Origin: UBA699 sp050261915
GTDB taxonomy: Bacteria > Bacillota > Clostridia > Clostridiales > Clostridiaceae
Length of the DNA: 64,000 bases
Reading direction: 5' to 3'
Assembly (NCBI GenBank): GCA_050261915.1
Contig: JBLNDT010000057.1
Coordinates: 1 to 64,000, forward strand
The notes under the pieces: generated by a model
What the model saw: only the letters and a program-made list of their open reading frames with translations
What the model was told of the DNA's origin: nothing
Database searches by the model: none
Shown: piece after piece, positions 28,218-36,449 of the stretch
Numbering within the stretch: the first letter of the stretch is position 1
Layout of the letters: the number at the start of each line of letters is the position of its first letter
Translations under genes and position numbers: made by a program

Positions 28218-30104
28218 TTAAACCTCTATAGAGTATTCTTTTATTTTTCTATAAAGTGTACACCTGCCCACCCCTAATGCTTTTGAAGCATTGGTAATAT
28301 TATTGTCGAATTTCTTTAAAACCTTCATTATATGCTGTTTTTCCATGAAATCTATACGGTAACAATCATCATTTATTATTACAAAATCCTCCTTACAGGA
28401 GCTGGTATTGTTAATTATGTTGCTAGGTATGGTTTCGGTATTAATAATAAGCTCCAAAACATTTTCAAGCTCTCGCACATTGCCAGGCCACTCATAATTC
28501 ACAAGATATTTTATATATTCCTCAGGTATTTCAACCTCAGGCCTGCCAATCCTTGATGATATTGTTTTCATAAGATATTTTATAAGAGGAACAATATCTT
28601 CTTTTCTTTCTCTTAATGGTGTTAGGTACAAAGGTACTACATTCAACCTGTAATAAAGATCCTTTCTAAAATTGCCCTTTTCAACCTCTTGTTTTAAATC
28701 TCTGTTTGTAGCAGCTATTATTCTGGAATTTACCTTTATCGTTTTTGTTCCGCCTATTCTTGAGATTGTACCTTCTTCAATTACCCTTAACAGCTTTGTC
28801 TGCATATCCAATGGCATTTCTCCAATTTCATCTAGAAAAATCGTACCTTCATCAGCCATTTCAAACTTCCCGGAGTACCCACCTTTTTTTGCTCCAGTGA
28901 AGGCTCCTTCTTCATAACCAAAAAGCTCAGACTCAATTAATTCCCTAGGGATAGCACCACAGTTAACCGCTATAAACGGTTCATCAACTCTGCTGCTGTA
29001 ATTATGAATTGACTGGGCAAATAGCTCTTTACCAGTCCCGCTTTCCCCCATTATTAAAACGGTAGACTTGCTGTCTGATATTTTCTTTGCATAATCTATT
29101 ATTTTCAAAAAGTTCTCATTTGCACTTATTATTTTATTGAAGGTGTAGTATGCTTGCCCATACATGATTTTTCCAGCAAGTTTTCTTACCTTCTTTAGTT
29201 CTTCAAGTACAAACACAATTTCTACAATATCCTCATTGGAATTGTACATTGGATATGCGCTTAAGCTATATTGCATTTTATTCTTACTTGTATTAATATA
29301 CACCTCTTCAGACTGGGTTGATTTTCCATTATAAAGTGATTGCTTAATTAAATGCCAGGAATCTACCAATGATATCATGCCAAGATTTCTCATCTCGTAT
29401 TCTGTATAACCAAATATCTCTAATGCTTTTTTATTTATAGACTTTATATTTCCTTCAATATCGCAGGATATAATTCCAATAGGTATAGAATTCAATACAG
29501 TTTCCATATGTTTTTTAGTTAGAGTTAAAGTTCTATTGAATCGCTTCGCATTCATCATCTGCTCTATGGCATTTGATGCTGCAGCTACCATTCCCAAAGT
29601 ATGAAGGTGGGTTCCTTCCTTATACCCAGTTAAGTTCAATGCCCCTATTATCTTTCCTTTATTGTCTTTTATACTTGCAGCAGAACAGGTCCATTTATGA
29701 TATGCTTTTATATAATGCTCTTCTCCTGATATCTGAATCGGCTCATTTTGAGTTATAGCTATGCTCATAGCATTAGTTCCTATATTCTCCTCATCCATAT
29801 AAGCCCCTGGTATCATCTTCATGGCAAAAGCTTCTGACAGAATATTGTCATCTCCAAGTGCATTCAGTATACACCCCTCTTCATCGGTAAGAAGTGCAAA
29901 GAAATTAGACCCTCTTACAAAATCACATAGCTGTTCCATAAAAGGAGCTGCATTTAGTATAAGATCTCTATTTTTAACATACTTTCTTTGAAGTTCATCT
30001 CTTCCAATTATTTTTTTGCTGAAAACCTGCTCAGCATCAACTCCAAGTTCCACGCACCTTTTATGTGAAGCCTTAAAATCATATTTAACGCCTTCATTAT
30101 TCAT
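28218..30104 (-). CDS. Sigma-54-dependent activator (GAF-PAS-AAA+-Fis HTH, AcoR-like)
   Basis: A 628-residue enhancer-binding protein. A GAF-type sensor occupies about 55-190, then a PAS domain (about 205-310; NSIPIGIISCDIEGNIKSIN), the AAA+ domain with P-loop GESGTGKE and the sigma-54 contact motif GAFTGA, and a C-terminal Fis-type HTH (ITNASKALGVGRCTLYRKIKEY). The GAFTGA loop shows it can open sigma-54 complexes. The sensor and layout resemble acetoin regulator AcoR; the ligand is unknown. It is directly downstream of the molybdenum-enzyme genes, with its own -24/-12 promoter. Confidence 0.93.
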   Translation of the reverse strand: MNNEGVKYDFKASHKRCVELGVDAEQVFSKKIIGRDELQRKYVKNRDLILNAAPFMEQLCDFVRGSNFFALLTDEEGCILNALGDDNILSEAFAMKMIPGAYMDEENIGTNAMSIAITQNEPIQISGEEHYIKAYHKWTCSAASIKDNKGKIIGALNLTGYKEGTHLHTLGMVAAASNAIEQMMNAKRFNRTLTLTKKHMETVLNSIPIGIISCDIEGNIKSINKKALEIFGYTEYEMRNLGMISLVDSWHLIKQSLYNGKSTQSEEVYINTSKNKMQYSLSAYPMYNSNEDIVEIVFVLEELKKVRKLAGKIMYGQAYYTFNKIISANENFLKIIDYAKKISDSKSTVLIMGESGTGKELFAQSIHNYSSRVDEPFIAVNCGAIPRELIESELFGYEEGAFTGAKKGGYSGKFEMADEGTIFLDEIGEMPLDMQTKLLRVIEEGTISRIGGTKTIKVNSRIIAATNRDLKQEVEKGNFRKDLYYRLNVVPLYLTPLRERKEDIVPLIKYLMKTISSRIGRPEVEIPEEYIKYLVNYEWPGNVRELENVLELIINTETIPSNIINNTSSCKEDFVIINDDCYRIDFMEKQHIMKVLKKFDNNITNASKALGVGRCTLYRKIKEYSIEV

Positions 30105-30141
30105 TTTTCCACTTCCTTAAATAATAGTTTATAAATAATAC

Positions 30142-30157
30142 AGCAATATTCGTGCCA
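30142..30157 (-). promoter_or_regulatory. Sigma-54 promoter before the activator gene
   Basis: On the minus strand TGGCACGAATATTGCT matches the -24/-12 consensus TGGCACG-N4-TTGCW without a mismatch. Transcription would start near 30131, 27 bases before the activator ATG. The activator gene therefore appears to be under sigma-54 control itself. Confidence 0.85.
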
Positions 30158-30178
30158 CACATATTGTAGTATTTTTTT

Positions 30179-30267
30179 GATACAAAAACACCTTGTTTCC
30201 GTACAAAACATTACTGATGTGTAAAAATAGAGCATAATCAAATGCCCCATTTTGATACATTGTTTCA
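30179..30267. promoter_or_regulatory. Candidate enhancer half-sites upstream of the activator promoter
   Basis: GATAC at 30179-30183 with GTTTC at 30195-30199, and a tighter pair GATAC/GTTTC at 30254-30266 in the imperfect palindrome TGATACATTGTTTCA. The tighter pair is about 100 bp upstream of the -24 element, a normal distance for sigma-54 activators. Similar half-sites lie at 42738-42787. Confidence 0.5.
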
Positions 30268-30283
30268 TTTTATTTCAGTAATT

Positions 30284-30889
30284 TTAAGCTATTAATATAT
30301 TTTTTGAAACACTATACCCCTTATTATATTGCTTTATAACATTAATTCCTCCGCACTTCAGATCAAAGCTTATATTTTTTTTCAAATTACTCCCGCTGCA
30401 CTCTATTATTTTAGAGAGTATGGCCCTGTTGACGCCTTCATGGGCAACAATAAGGATATCACCGGTAGTGTTTTCAATTATACGACAAAATGCGCCATAC
30501 ACCCTGCTTTCAAGCTCGAAATAACTTTCACCACCTGGAAACTTATAGTTATATATATCAGTATCCCGCTGCAGGATTTCAAGGGGATACTGTTCCGCAA
30601 CCTCTTTAATACTCTTACCTTCAAAGCTTCCAACATTGATTTCATTAAGCTCTTTTACTATATTAATTGGAACCTTTCTCCCCCTACATATTATTTCAGC
30701 AGTAGCAGACGCTCTTTTCAAACTGCTGCAAAATACCCCTTCTAAAGGAATTTCAGAAAAATAATCAGATATCCTTTTGGCTTGGAATATGCCTCTGGCA
30801 CTAAGCATTAAATCTTTACTGCCTACAAATATTTTCTCCTTTGGTTTAATTACAGCTGCATGTCTCATTAAATAAATTTTCCTAACCAT
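30284..30889 (-). CDS. Histidine phosphatase superfamily protein (copy 1)
   Basis: A phosphoglycerate-mutase-fold phosphatase of about 201 residues. The catalytic motif is LMRHAAV near the N-terminus (RHA instead of RHG), with a second conserved His in LIVAHEGVNR near residue 145. Cobalamin-type alpha-ribazole phosphatase (CobC) has this size, but no cobalamin genes are near, and the molybdenum cluster context suggests a nucleotide- or cofactor-related substrate. ATG 30889 is preferred to GTG 30904 because GGAG is placed for it. It has its own sigma-54 promoter. Confidence 0.85.
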   Translation of the reverse strand: MVRKIYLMRHAAVIKPKEKIFVGSKDLMLSARGIFQAKRISDYFSEIPLEGVFCSSLKRASATAEIICRGRKVPINIVKELNEINVGSFEGKSIKEVAEQYPLEILQRDTDIYNYKFPGGESYFELESRVYGAFCRIIENTTGDILIVAHEGVNRAILSKIIECSGSNLKKNISFDLKCGGINVIKQYNKGYSVSKNILIA

Positions 30890-30932
30890 TTCATTCAACT
30901 CCACTACAATAAATATTATATATAATTAAAGC

Positions 30933-30948
30933 AGCAAAAAACGTGCCA
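30933..30948 (-). promoter_or_regulatory. Internal sigma-54 promoter before histidine phosphatase copy 1
   Basis: On the minus strand TGGCACGTTTTTTGCT is a perfect -24/-12 match. It lies between the two phosphatase genes, about 45 bases before the next ATG, so it can drive copy 1 independently. No GATAC-type half-site was seen right beside it. Confidence 0.8.
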
Positions 30949-30957
30949 ATAATTTTG

Positions 30958-31599
30958 TTATTTCTGCTGCAATTTATCTAATGATACATTAATAGCTATA
31001 TGATAGCCTGTGTTATTACTTGTTATAACATTTACAGAGCAATATCCATATTTAATGTTAAAACATTCATTAAAATCAATTCCTGTTATTTTTGAAATTA
31101 TTGTTTTATTAACACCATCATGAGACACAATAACAACATCTCCTGTTTCATCAACAAAGGTTTTTTCTGCTATTTCCAAGAAAGCACTCCAAGCCCTTTG
31201 CTGCACTTGAAAAAAACTCTCACCAAGTGGAGTGCTGAAATTTAGCATATCTTTGCCTCTTTTAGCAAATTCCTCAGGATTTTTTTCCTTAATCTCAGAA
31301 AAGGGCATACCCTCCCACTTCCCAAGGTTTATTTCCTGAAAACCCTGCATTATCTCATTTTGGCAAAAGCACTTTTCAGATATAATTTTTCCAGTGTCTA
31401 CAGCCCTGCTTAAATAACTGCTGTATACTTTTTTTATATTAAGTGTTGAAAAAAATTCCCCTAGTTTATTAGCTTGAATAATCCCTTCGTCACTAAGTTT
31501 CAAATCTATATTTCCTGCATATATCTTTTCTTTAGGTTTATTTACAGCTGCATGTCTTATTAAATATATTTTATTAGCCACAATTATCCCACTTTTCAT
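30958..31599 (-). CDS. Histidine phosphatase superfamily protein (copy 2)
   Basis: Related to the next gene downstream: both begin KIYLxRHAAVxKPKEKI and end with a VxVISHD/VAHEGVN(K/R) motif (here VVIVSHDGVNKTIISK). About 213 residues from ATG 31599, which overlaps the nucleotidyltransferase-HD gene by 26 bases; a GTG at 31581 (MANKIYLIRHAAV) would overlap by only 8 and may be the true start. Two tandem copies in one locus suggest two phosphorylated substrates or two steps of one pathway. The substrate cannot be assigned. Confidence 0.83.
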   Translation of the reverse strand: MKSGIIVANKIYLIRHAAVNKPKEKIYAGNIDLKLSDEGIIQANKLGEFFSTLNIKKVYSSYLSRAVDTGKIISEKCFCQNEIMQGFQEINLGKWEGMPFSEIKEKNPEEFAKRGKDMLNFSTPLGESFFQVQQRAWSAFLEIAEKTFVDETGDVVIVSHDGVNKTIISKITGIDFNECFNIKYGYCSVNVITSNNTGYHIAINVSLDKLQQK

Positions 31600-32710
31600 C
31601 TAAAATAATTTCATATGGATTTTTACCAGTAATAAACTCTACTTTCTCTTCAATTTTTAAAGCATTCTTATATCTCAATTTAACATTTTTAATTATTCTT
31701 GAATCACAATTTTTTAATGCATCTTCAAATCTTATATTTAAAGGAACAAAAGCATGAGACTTTACATATTTGTCTGCAAGATATAATACTTCCTTTTCAC
31801 AAAGAAAATTATTCTTTGTAACTTCAATATCCATATGTTCTCCTACAATATCTGAAAGACTTTCATACCCGATATTATTTAAAAACTCTTTAGCTCTAAG
31901 TGGATGGTTCTTCTCACACCTTTTAATGTCATGGAGCATTGCCGCAGAATAAATAAGCTTTAGGTCAAGGTTCCCCCCACTAAAGTTAAGTGCATTGCCA
32001 ATCCTTAATGCTGCTTTAGAAACCATTTTCATATGATTAATTATATGCTCTGAAACTTCACACCTGTTCAGTATTTCACTGCATTCCAACTCATTTGGAG
32101 TGTATGAAGTTTCATAGTAATTTAACAGTTTATAATACTGCTCCTTTGTATCCATTTCATATAATATTCCCTCATCAATAGAATTAAACCTATACCTTGT
32201 CCTTTCTTTCGAGCAGATTATATCATTTAGTCCTCCTGAAGGTTCATTTTTTAAAATGCTTTCAATACATCTTACAGATATAACTGGTGGATGTCCTGGG
32301 GTATTGATGAAAAATGGACTTATTATATCATAATTATTCCCTTCAAAAAATTCGCAAAGTTCCATTATTGTATTTGACTTAATTAATGGTATGTCTACAG
32401 GCATTATCATAAAGGCTCTTGAATCTTTTGATATTGCTTTAACTCCAACCTGTACTGATGAATACATTCCCATTGAATAATTTTCATTTATTACACATTT
32501 TACATTGAATTTTTCAATATGCTTTTTTATTTCTTCATTCTTATATCCAAGAACTACTACTATATCCTGGATTCCTGCCTTTATATTTTCATCTATGAGA
32601 TGTATAATTGCTTCTTTTCCCCCAATATTTAGAAGAGCCTTAAGTTCTCCCATTCTAGAGGATAAACCTGCTGCCAGTATCACAGATGACACCTTTATAT
32701 CCTTATTCAT
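31574..32710 (-). CDS. MobA/MocA-like nucleotidyltransferase fused to an HD domain
   Basis: A 378-residue fusion. Residues 1-200 are an NTP-transferase domain (SSVILAAGLSSRMGELKALL; later MIMPVDIPL with the metal-binding Asp) like those that add CMP or GMP to molybdopterin. Residues about 215-375 are an HD phosphohydrolase domain (AAMLHDIKRCEKNHPLRAKEF). Xanthine-oxidase-type enzymes of bacteria use the CMP-containing cofactor, so the first domain likely makes molybdopterin cytosine dinucleotide; the HD role is unknown. The start overlaps the xdhC stop by 8 bases, so translation is coupled. Confidence 0.85.
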   Translation of the reverse strand: MNKDIKVSSVILAAGLSSRMGELKALLNIGGKEAIIHLIDENIKAGIQDIVVVLGYKNEEIKKHIEKFNVKCVINENYSMGMYSSVQVGVKAISKDSRAFMIMPVDIPLIKSNTIMELCEFFEGNNYDIISPFFINTPGHPPVISVRCIESILKNEPSGGLNDIICSKERTRYRFNSIDEGILYEMDTKEQYYKLLNYYETSYTPNELECSEILNRCEVSEHIINHMKMVSKAALRIGNALNFSGGNLDLKLIYSAAMLHDIKRCEKNHPLRAKEFLNNIGYESLSDIVGEHMDIEVTKNNFLCEKEVLYLADKYVKSHAFVPLNIRFEDALKNCDSRIIKNVKLRYKNALKIEEKVEFITGKNPYEIILDEKWDNCG

Positions 32711-33704
32711 TTTTATCCCTTCTTACCTTAACTAATTCTGCAGCAATACTTACTGTAATTTCTTCCGGGGTTTTTCCGTTAATATTTAATCCAATAGGAG
32801 CATGAACTATGTTTAGTTCTTCTTTTTTAAAGCCTCTTTCCATAAGTTCCTTGAATGCCATATTTCTTTTCTTCCTGCTTCCAATCATACCTATATATTT
32901 AGCATTTGTTCTTAGAACCTCTCCTAAGACCTGGGTATCGTCCTTATGGCCTCTGGTTACAATTATTACATAACTTTTTTCATCAATATTAATATATTGA
33001 TTTATATTGCTAAAGGATTTAAGTACAACTATATTATCCGCATCAGGGAATCTTTCAAGGTTTGCAAACTCCTCTCTGTCATCTAGTATTATTGTGTTAA
33101 AATCAAGCATACTAGTTATTTTTGATAATTTTTGAGCAATATATCCCCCTCCAAAGATGTATGCATTTTCCCTGTTTTGTCTTGGTAAGACCACTGTTAT
33201 ATTATTATCTTCTTTAAAAACCCCAAACTTAAGTTTTGAAAATGAACCTGCAGGCATTTTTTCCCTTAGAAAGTTATCTGAGCTATTGTAATTTTCCTCA
33301 TAAATAATTTCTCTATTTAAGCTTTGATCTTCATTGATTGTTGTTATCATTACAAAGTTTTTGTTATCTTCTATATTTTCTCTTATTAATGAAAAATAGT
33401 TTAAAGTTTCTTCATCAGTGGAATCAATATATTCAAGCATAACCTCCGGAACAAAACCACAGGAGATATCCGAATCCAGTTCAGTAACTATTGATTCCCT
33501 GGTTTCAAATACATCTTTAGTCATTTTAATTGCGATGGCCTCAAAAAGACCACCACCTAAACTCCCAATTGTTGTGAAATCATCTTTTACAATCATCTGA
33601 GGTTCAAAATTTCTAAAAGCATCTTCTTTGTTTAATACAGTAATTAACACTATACTATTCCCATTATATATACTTTTACATATATCATGGTAAATGCTTA
33701 ACAT
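32703..33704 (-). CDS. XdhC/CoxI-family molybdenum-enzyme maturation protein
   Basis: A 333-residue protein. The N-terminal XdhC/CoxI domain (MLSIYHDICKSIYNGNSIVLITV, TIGSLGGGLFEAIAI, the strand EVMLEYID) precedes a Rossmann-type domain (AYIFGGGYIAQKLSK, LDDREEFANLERFP, IVTRGHKDDTQVL, MIGSRKKRNMAF). XdhC binds the molybdenum cofactor and supports its sulfuration before insertion into hydroxylases. It fits the nearby aldehyde oxidoreductase gene. Its ATG overlaps the ligase stop by 7 bases. Confidence 0.92.
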   Translation of the reverse strand: MLSIYHDICKSIYNGNSIVLITVLNKEDAFRNFEPQMIVKDDFTTIGSLGGGLFEAIAIKMTKDVFETRESIVTELDSDISCGFVPEVMLEYIDSTDEETLNYFSLIRENIEDNKNFVMITTINEDQSLNREIIYEENYNSSDNFLREKMPAGSFSKLKFGVFKEDNNITVVLPRQNRENAYIFGGGYIAQKLSKITSMLDFNTIILDDREEFANLERFPDADNIVVLKSFSNINQYINIDEKSYVIIVTRGHKDDTQVLGEVLRTNAKYIGMIGSRKKRNMAFKELMERGFKKEELNIVHAPIGLNINGKTPEEITVSIAAELVKVRRDKNE

Positions 33705-35002
33705 AATCTATCCTCCTGATAAAACTCTATTTTTCTTTTTACCATTCCTGTGGAGCACTCCATAAAATCAACAAACTCAATTGATTGTAAATTAATTAAG
33801 CCTAATTCCAAAGCATTTTTAAAACTTGAATTTTTCATTAAATTAGCCTGAACTTTATCCACACCTTCAAACTCATGATTTATTTTAAGCAGCAGCTTAA
33901 TATTGTAAACACCATTATCTTTCATAACCTTTATACTGTAATTTACAATTCCAAGTGTTTTAAATATTTCCTCATCCAAATCACTGATACCTAGGGATAA
34001 ATCTGGTGAAAGCAAGATAAAATCCTCAATCCTCCCCCTTATTTTATCAAGGAGCCTTAAATCTGTTCCGCACTTGCACTTTTTACTTATAAACCTTGAA
34101 ACATCACCTGTTCTATACCTTATTAACGGCATTGCTTTTCTGTTAAGAGTAGTAAATACCACTTCTCCATACTGTCCATCAGGTATGTTTTTTCCTGTGG
34201 TGGGATCTATTACCTCCATATATAGGTCTGCTTCCCTTAAATGATACCCAGAAAAAGCATCACATTGCACTCCCCCACCAAAGCCCATCTCGGTCATGCC
34301 ATAATGTGAATAAACTATACCATTAAAATTATTTTCTATATTTAAAACAACAGAATCTGGAACGTAATCCGCACTTAATAAAACCTTATCTATACAGGTA
34401 ATCCCAAGTCTTCTTGTTTCATAAGACAGTTCCAGCACCTGAACAGGTATCCCAACTACACAATTGATATTGTATTTTTTTATATCATTTAAACATTTAT
34501 CCAAATCAATAAGAACCCCGTGAAGTTCACAAAATACCCCCATCCTTCTAAGTGCTTCTCTTAATAGATAGCCAACACTGCCATACTTTTCTCCTGGGAG
34601 CATTATTAGAACCCTGTCTCCTCTTTTAACAAGGGTCATCATTCCATGAATAAAAAAATCAACTGTATGTTCCAAATCTTCTTCCGTAAAATATATCCTT
34701 TTAGGTTTACCTGTAGTACCTGAGGTATCTATAGTCACTATTCTGCTTATTTCACCCTGAGACACACATACAAATTTATTTGGATTTTTCTTTATATCAG
34801 CAGCACTAGTTAAAGGCAATTTTTCAATAACCTGAATGTTTGCTATATCCTTTGAACTAAATTCTTTAAGGTGATTTTTATAAAAAGTGCTATTTTCCAT
34901 TGCATAGTCTATGGTACTTTTTATTTTTTCAAGTCTATATGCATCCAAAGTTTTATCCCCGATTTTTTCTTTGATCCAGGAATGCAAAGGGGTAATGTTC
35001 AT
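33698..35002 (-). CDS. AMP-dependent acyl-CoA ligase (PaaK-like)
   Basis: A 434-residue adenylating enzyme of the phenylacetate-CoA ligase type. Visible motifs: the phosphate loop TIDTSGTTGKPKRIYF at about residue 93, the HYGMTEMGFGGG segment, and the hinge region YRTGDVSRFI, followed by CGTDLRLLDKIRGRIED. GGAGG precedes the ATG. It lies in the molybdenum-enzyme train. It could activate the carboxylic acid made by the aldehyde oxidoreductase, or act in cofactor or protein maturation. From memory, NCBI has a named family (DVU_1553) for such ligases in clusters of this kind; not checked. Confidence 0.85.
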   Translation of the reverse strand: MNITPLHSWIKEKIGDKTLDAYRLEKIKSTIDYAMENSTFYKNHLKEFSSKDIANIQVIEKLPLTSAADIKKNPNKFVCVSQGEISRIVTIDTSGTTGKPKRIYFTEEDLEHTVDFFIHGMMTLVKRGDRVLIMLPGEKYGSVGYLLREALRRMGVFCELHGVLIDLDKCLNDIKKYNINCVVGIPVQVLELSYETRRLGITCIDKVLLSADYVPDSVVLNIENNFNGIVYSHYGMTEMGFGGGVQCDAFSGYHLREADLYMEVIDPTTGKNIPDGQYGEVVFTTLNRKAMPLIRYRTGDVSRFISKKCKCGTDLRLLDKIRGRIEDFILLSPDLSLGISDLDEEIFKTLGIVNYSIKVMKDNGVYNIKLLLKINHEFEGVDKVQANLMKNSSFKNALELGLINLQSIEFVDFMECSTGMVKRKIEFYQEDRLC

Positions 35003-35044
35003 ATTAACGCCTCCATTAGAGCTAATTTAATTTGTTTTGTCTTA

Positions 35045-35500
35045 TTAATCGTCCAAAGTCTCCCTTTCACCCAATTCATAGCCATACTCCAATAGCTTGT
35101 CTTTCATCTTATTATAAACATCAAGTATTATTTCACCACATTTAACGGGATAAATTTCTCCTTCATCAGTAAATATATCAACCTTTACAAGGTCGCTGCA
35201 CAATGTACTGTTGTACTCTTCTTTAAACCATTCTGTAAACTCTTCAGCCATTATTCTTAAATTTTCACTTTTTTCTTCATCAACTCTTCCTCTTCCAGCA
35301 TATAATCCAAAGGCCATAACAGCTCCCGATAGCTGTCCGCATGTACCTCTGCACTGCATCCCAACACACATTGCATTTGCAGCTCTTATTAAATCATAAT
35401 TTTCCTTTCCTTCCTCCCCTAGAACTAAAAGAAGGAGAATCTGGGTACAGCAATACCCCTGTGATGCATATTTATATATATCGAAAATCTTACTATCCAT
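35045..35500 (-). CDS. C-GCAxxG-C-C family protein
   Basis: A 151-residue protein with the family pattern of spaced cysteines: QGYCCTQILLL, MCVGMQCRGTCGQLSGAVMAF, then LCSDLVK and PVKCGEIIL. Proteins of this type are predicted to bind a metal or be redox active, but no function is proven. Here it is part of the operon, between the ligase and methyltransferase genes. GGAGG precedes the ATG. From memory this could correspond to the DVU_1555 family. Confidence 0.82.
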   Translation of the reverse strand: MDSKIFDIYKYASQGYCCTQILLLLVLGEEGKENYDLIRAANAMCVGMQCRGTCGQLSGAVMAFGLYAGRGRVDEEKSENLRIMAEEFTEWFKEEYNSTLCSDLVKVDIFTDEGEIYPVKCGEIILDVYNKMKDKLLEYGYELGERETLDD

Positions 35501-35512
35501 TTATATTGCCTC

Positions 35513-36238
35513 CTAATTTTTTTTACATATAATAAGAAAATATCCTGGTTTGCAGTTTGCCAAAACATTTTTAAGCTCTTCAGCATTTTCTCCACAGCAT
35601 GATATTTTATTCCAAAAAATGCCCATGGACCCATACTTAAATATTAAATTTACTGTAAGCTGTTTTAAACACTCCGTATGATCCTCATTTAAAATAATAC
35701 TAAACCCATTTTCATCAAGTTGTTTCATAAGAGATTCAAGATTAATCATACTTCGAAGGCAGCTTTTTAATTTAATATTATCAAGCTGCCAAAGATTCTC
35801 CGGCTTTCTTGAGTACACATCCGTAATAATCAAATATCCATTTGACTTTAAAACCCTGGCACATTCCTTAAGAGTCTTGTCCAAGTCATCCATAAGAGAA
35901 ATTGTGCATTCCGCAAATACAGCTTTTGCACAATTATCACTAGTAGGAAGTTGTTCTCCAGTTCCCTTTAAAATATGATTTTCAGGGTACTTTCTAAGAG
36001 AGTCTTCAATTAGTATGTCTGAAGGTTCTATACCAATTGAATTCAAACCTTTAAGTTTAAGATAATTAACTGTATCTCCCATTCCTGAGCCAATATCAAG
36101 AACTGTGTCACCTATCTCGAGACTAGTAAAACCAAGTGCTCTTTCAGTTAATTTAAATCCTCCTGGTCTTAAGGTTTCACCTAGTGAATCCCTTAAAATT
36201 TTATTTTCATAAAGGTTACTGCACTTCGATTTTTCCAT
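35513..36238 (-). CDS. Class I SAM-dependent methyltransferase
   Basis: A 241-residue protein with the Rossmann SAM-binding motif VLDIGSGMGDTVNYL at about residue 50, the acidic SAM-ribose position SIGIEPSD, and YLIITDVYSRKPEN further on. It starts one base before the zinc-ribbon stop (overlap TAATG), so the two are translationally coupled. The methyl acceptor is unknown; in this position it may modify a cofactor or a protein of the molybdenum-enzyme system. Two cysteines, ISCCGEN, are near the end. Confidence 0.85.
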   Translation of the reverse strand: MEKSKCSNLYENKILRDSLGETLRPGGFKLTERALGFTSLEIGDTVLDIGSGMGDTVNYLKLKGLNSIGIEPSDILIEDSLRKYPENHILKGTGEQLPTSDNCAKAVFAECTISLMDDLDKTLKECARVLKSNGYLIITDVYSRKPENLWQLDNIKLKSCLRSMINLESLMKQLDENGFSIILNEDHTECLKQLTVNLIFKYGSMGIFWNKISCCGENAEELKNVLANCKPGYFLIICKKN

Positions 36239-36447
36239 TACTTATCCTCTAGAGATTTTTCAACCTCCAGCATCTTTCCGGTAGCAAGCTCCTCTGTAAT
36301 AAGAACCATACCACATTTCTCACATTTCAAAAGTTCAACTTCAAAATTGCCGTTTAAATATGTTAGATTTACTTTGCCTAAGGTGAGTTCTTCCCCGCAC
36401 TTGGCACATTTCCATTTATTATTTTTATCAGCAAATTCAGCTCCCAT
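36238..36447 (-). CDS. Small zinc-ribbon (redox) protein
   Basis: A 69-residue protein with two CxxC pairs, WKCAKCGEE and LKCEKCGMV, spaced like a rubredoxin or zinc ribbon. Two residue pairs flank a beta-rich segment. It could bind zinc or a mononuclear iron. The gene is two bases from the upstream flavoprotein gene and overlaps the methyltransferase gene, so it is firmly in the operon. A role in electron transfer or complex assembly is inferred. Confidence 0.82.
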   Translation of the reverse strand: MGAEFADKNNKWKCAKCGEELTLGKVNLTYLNGNFEVELLKCEKCGMVLITEELATGKMLEVEKSLEDK

Positions 36448-36449
36448 GT

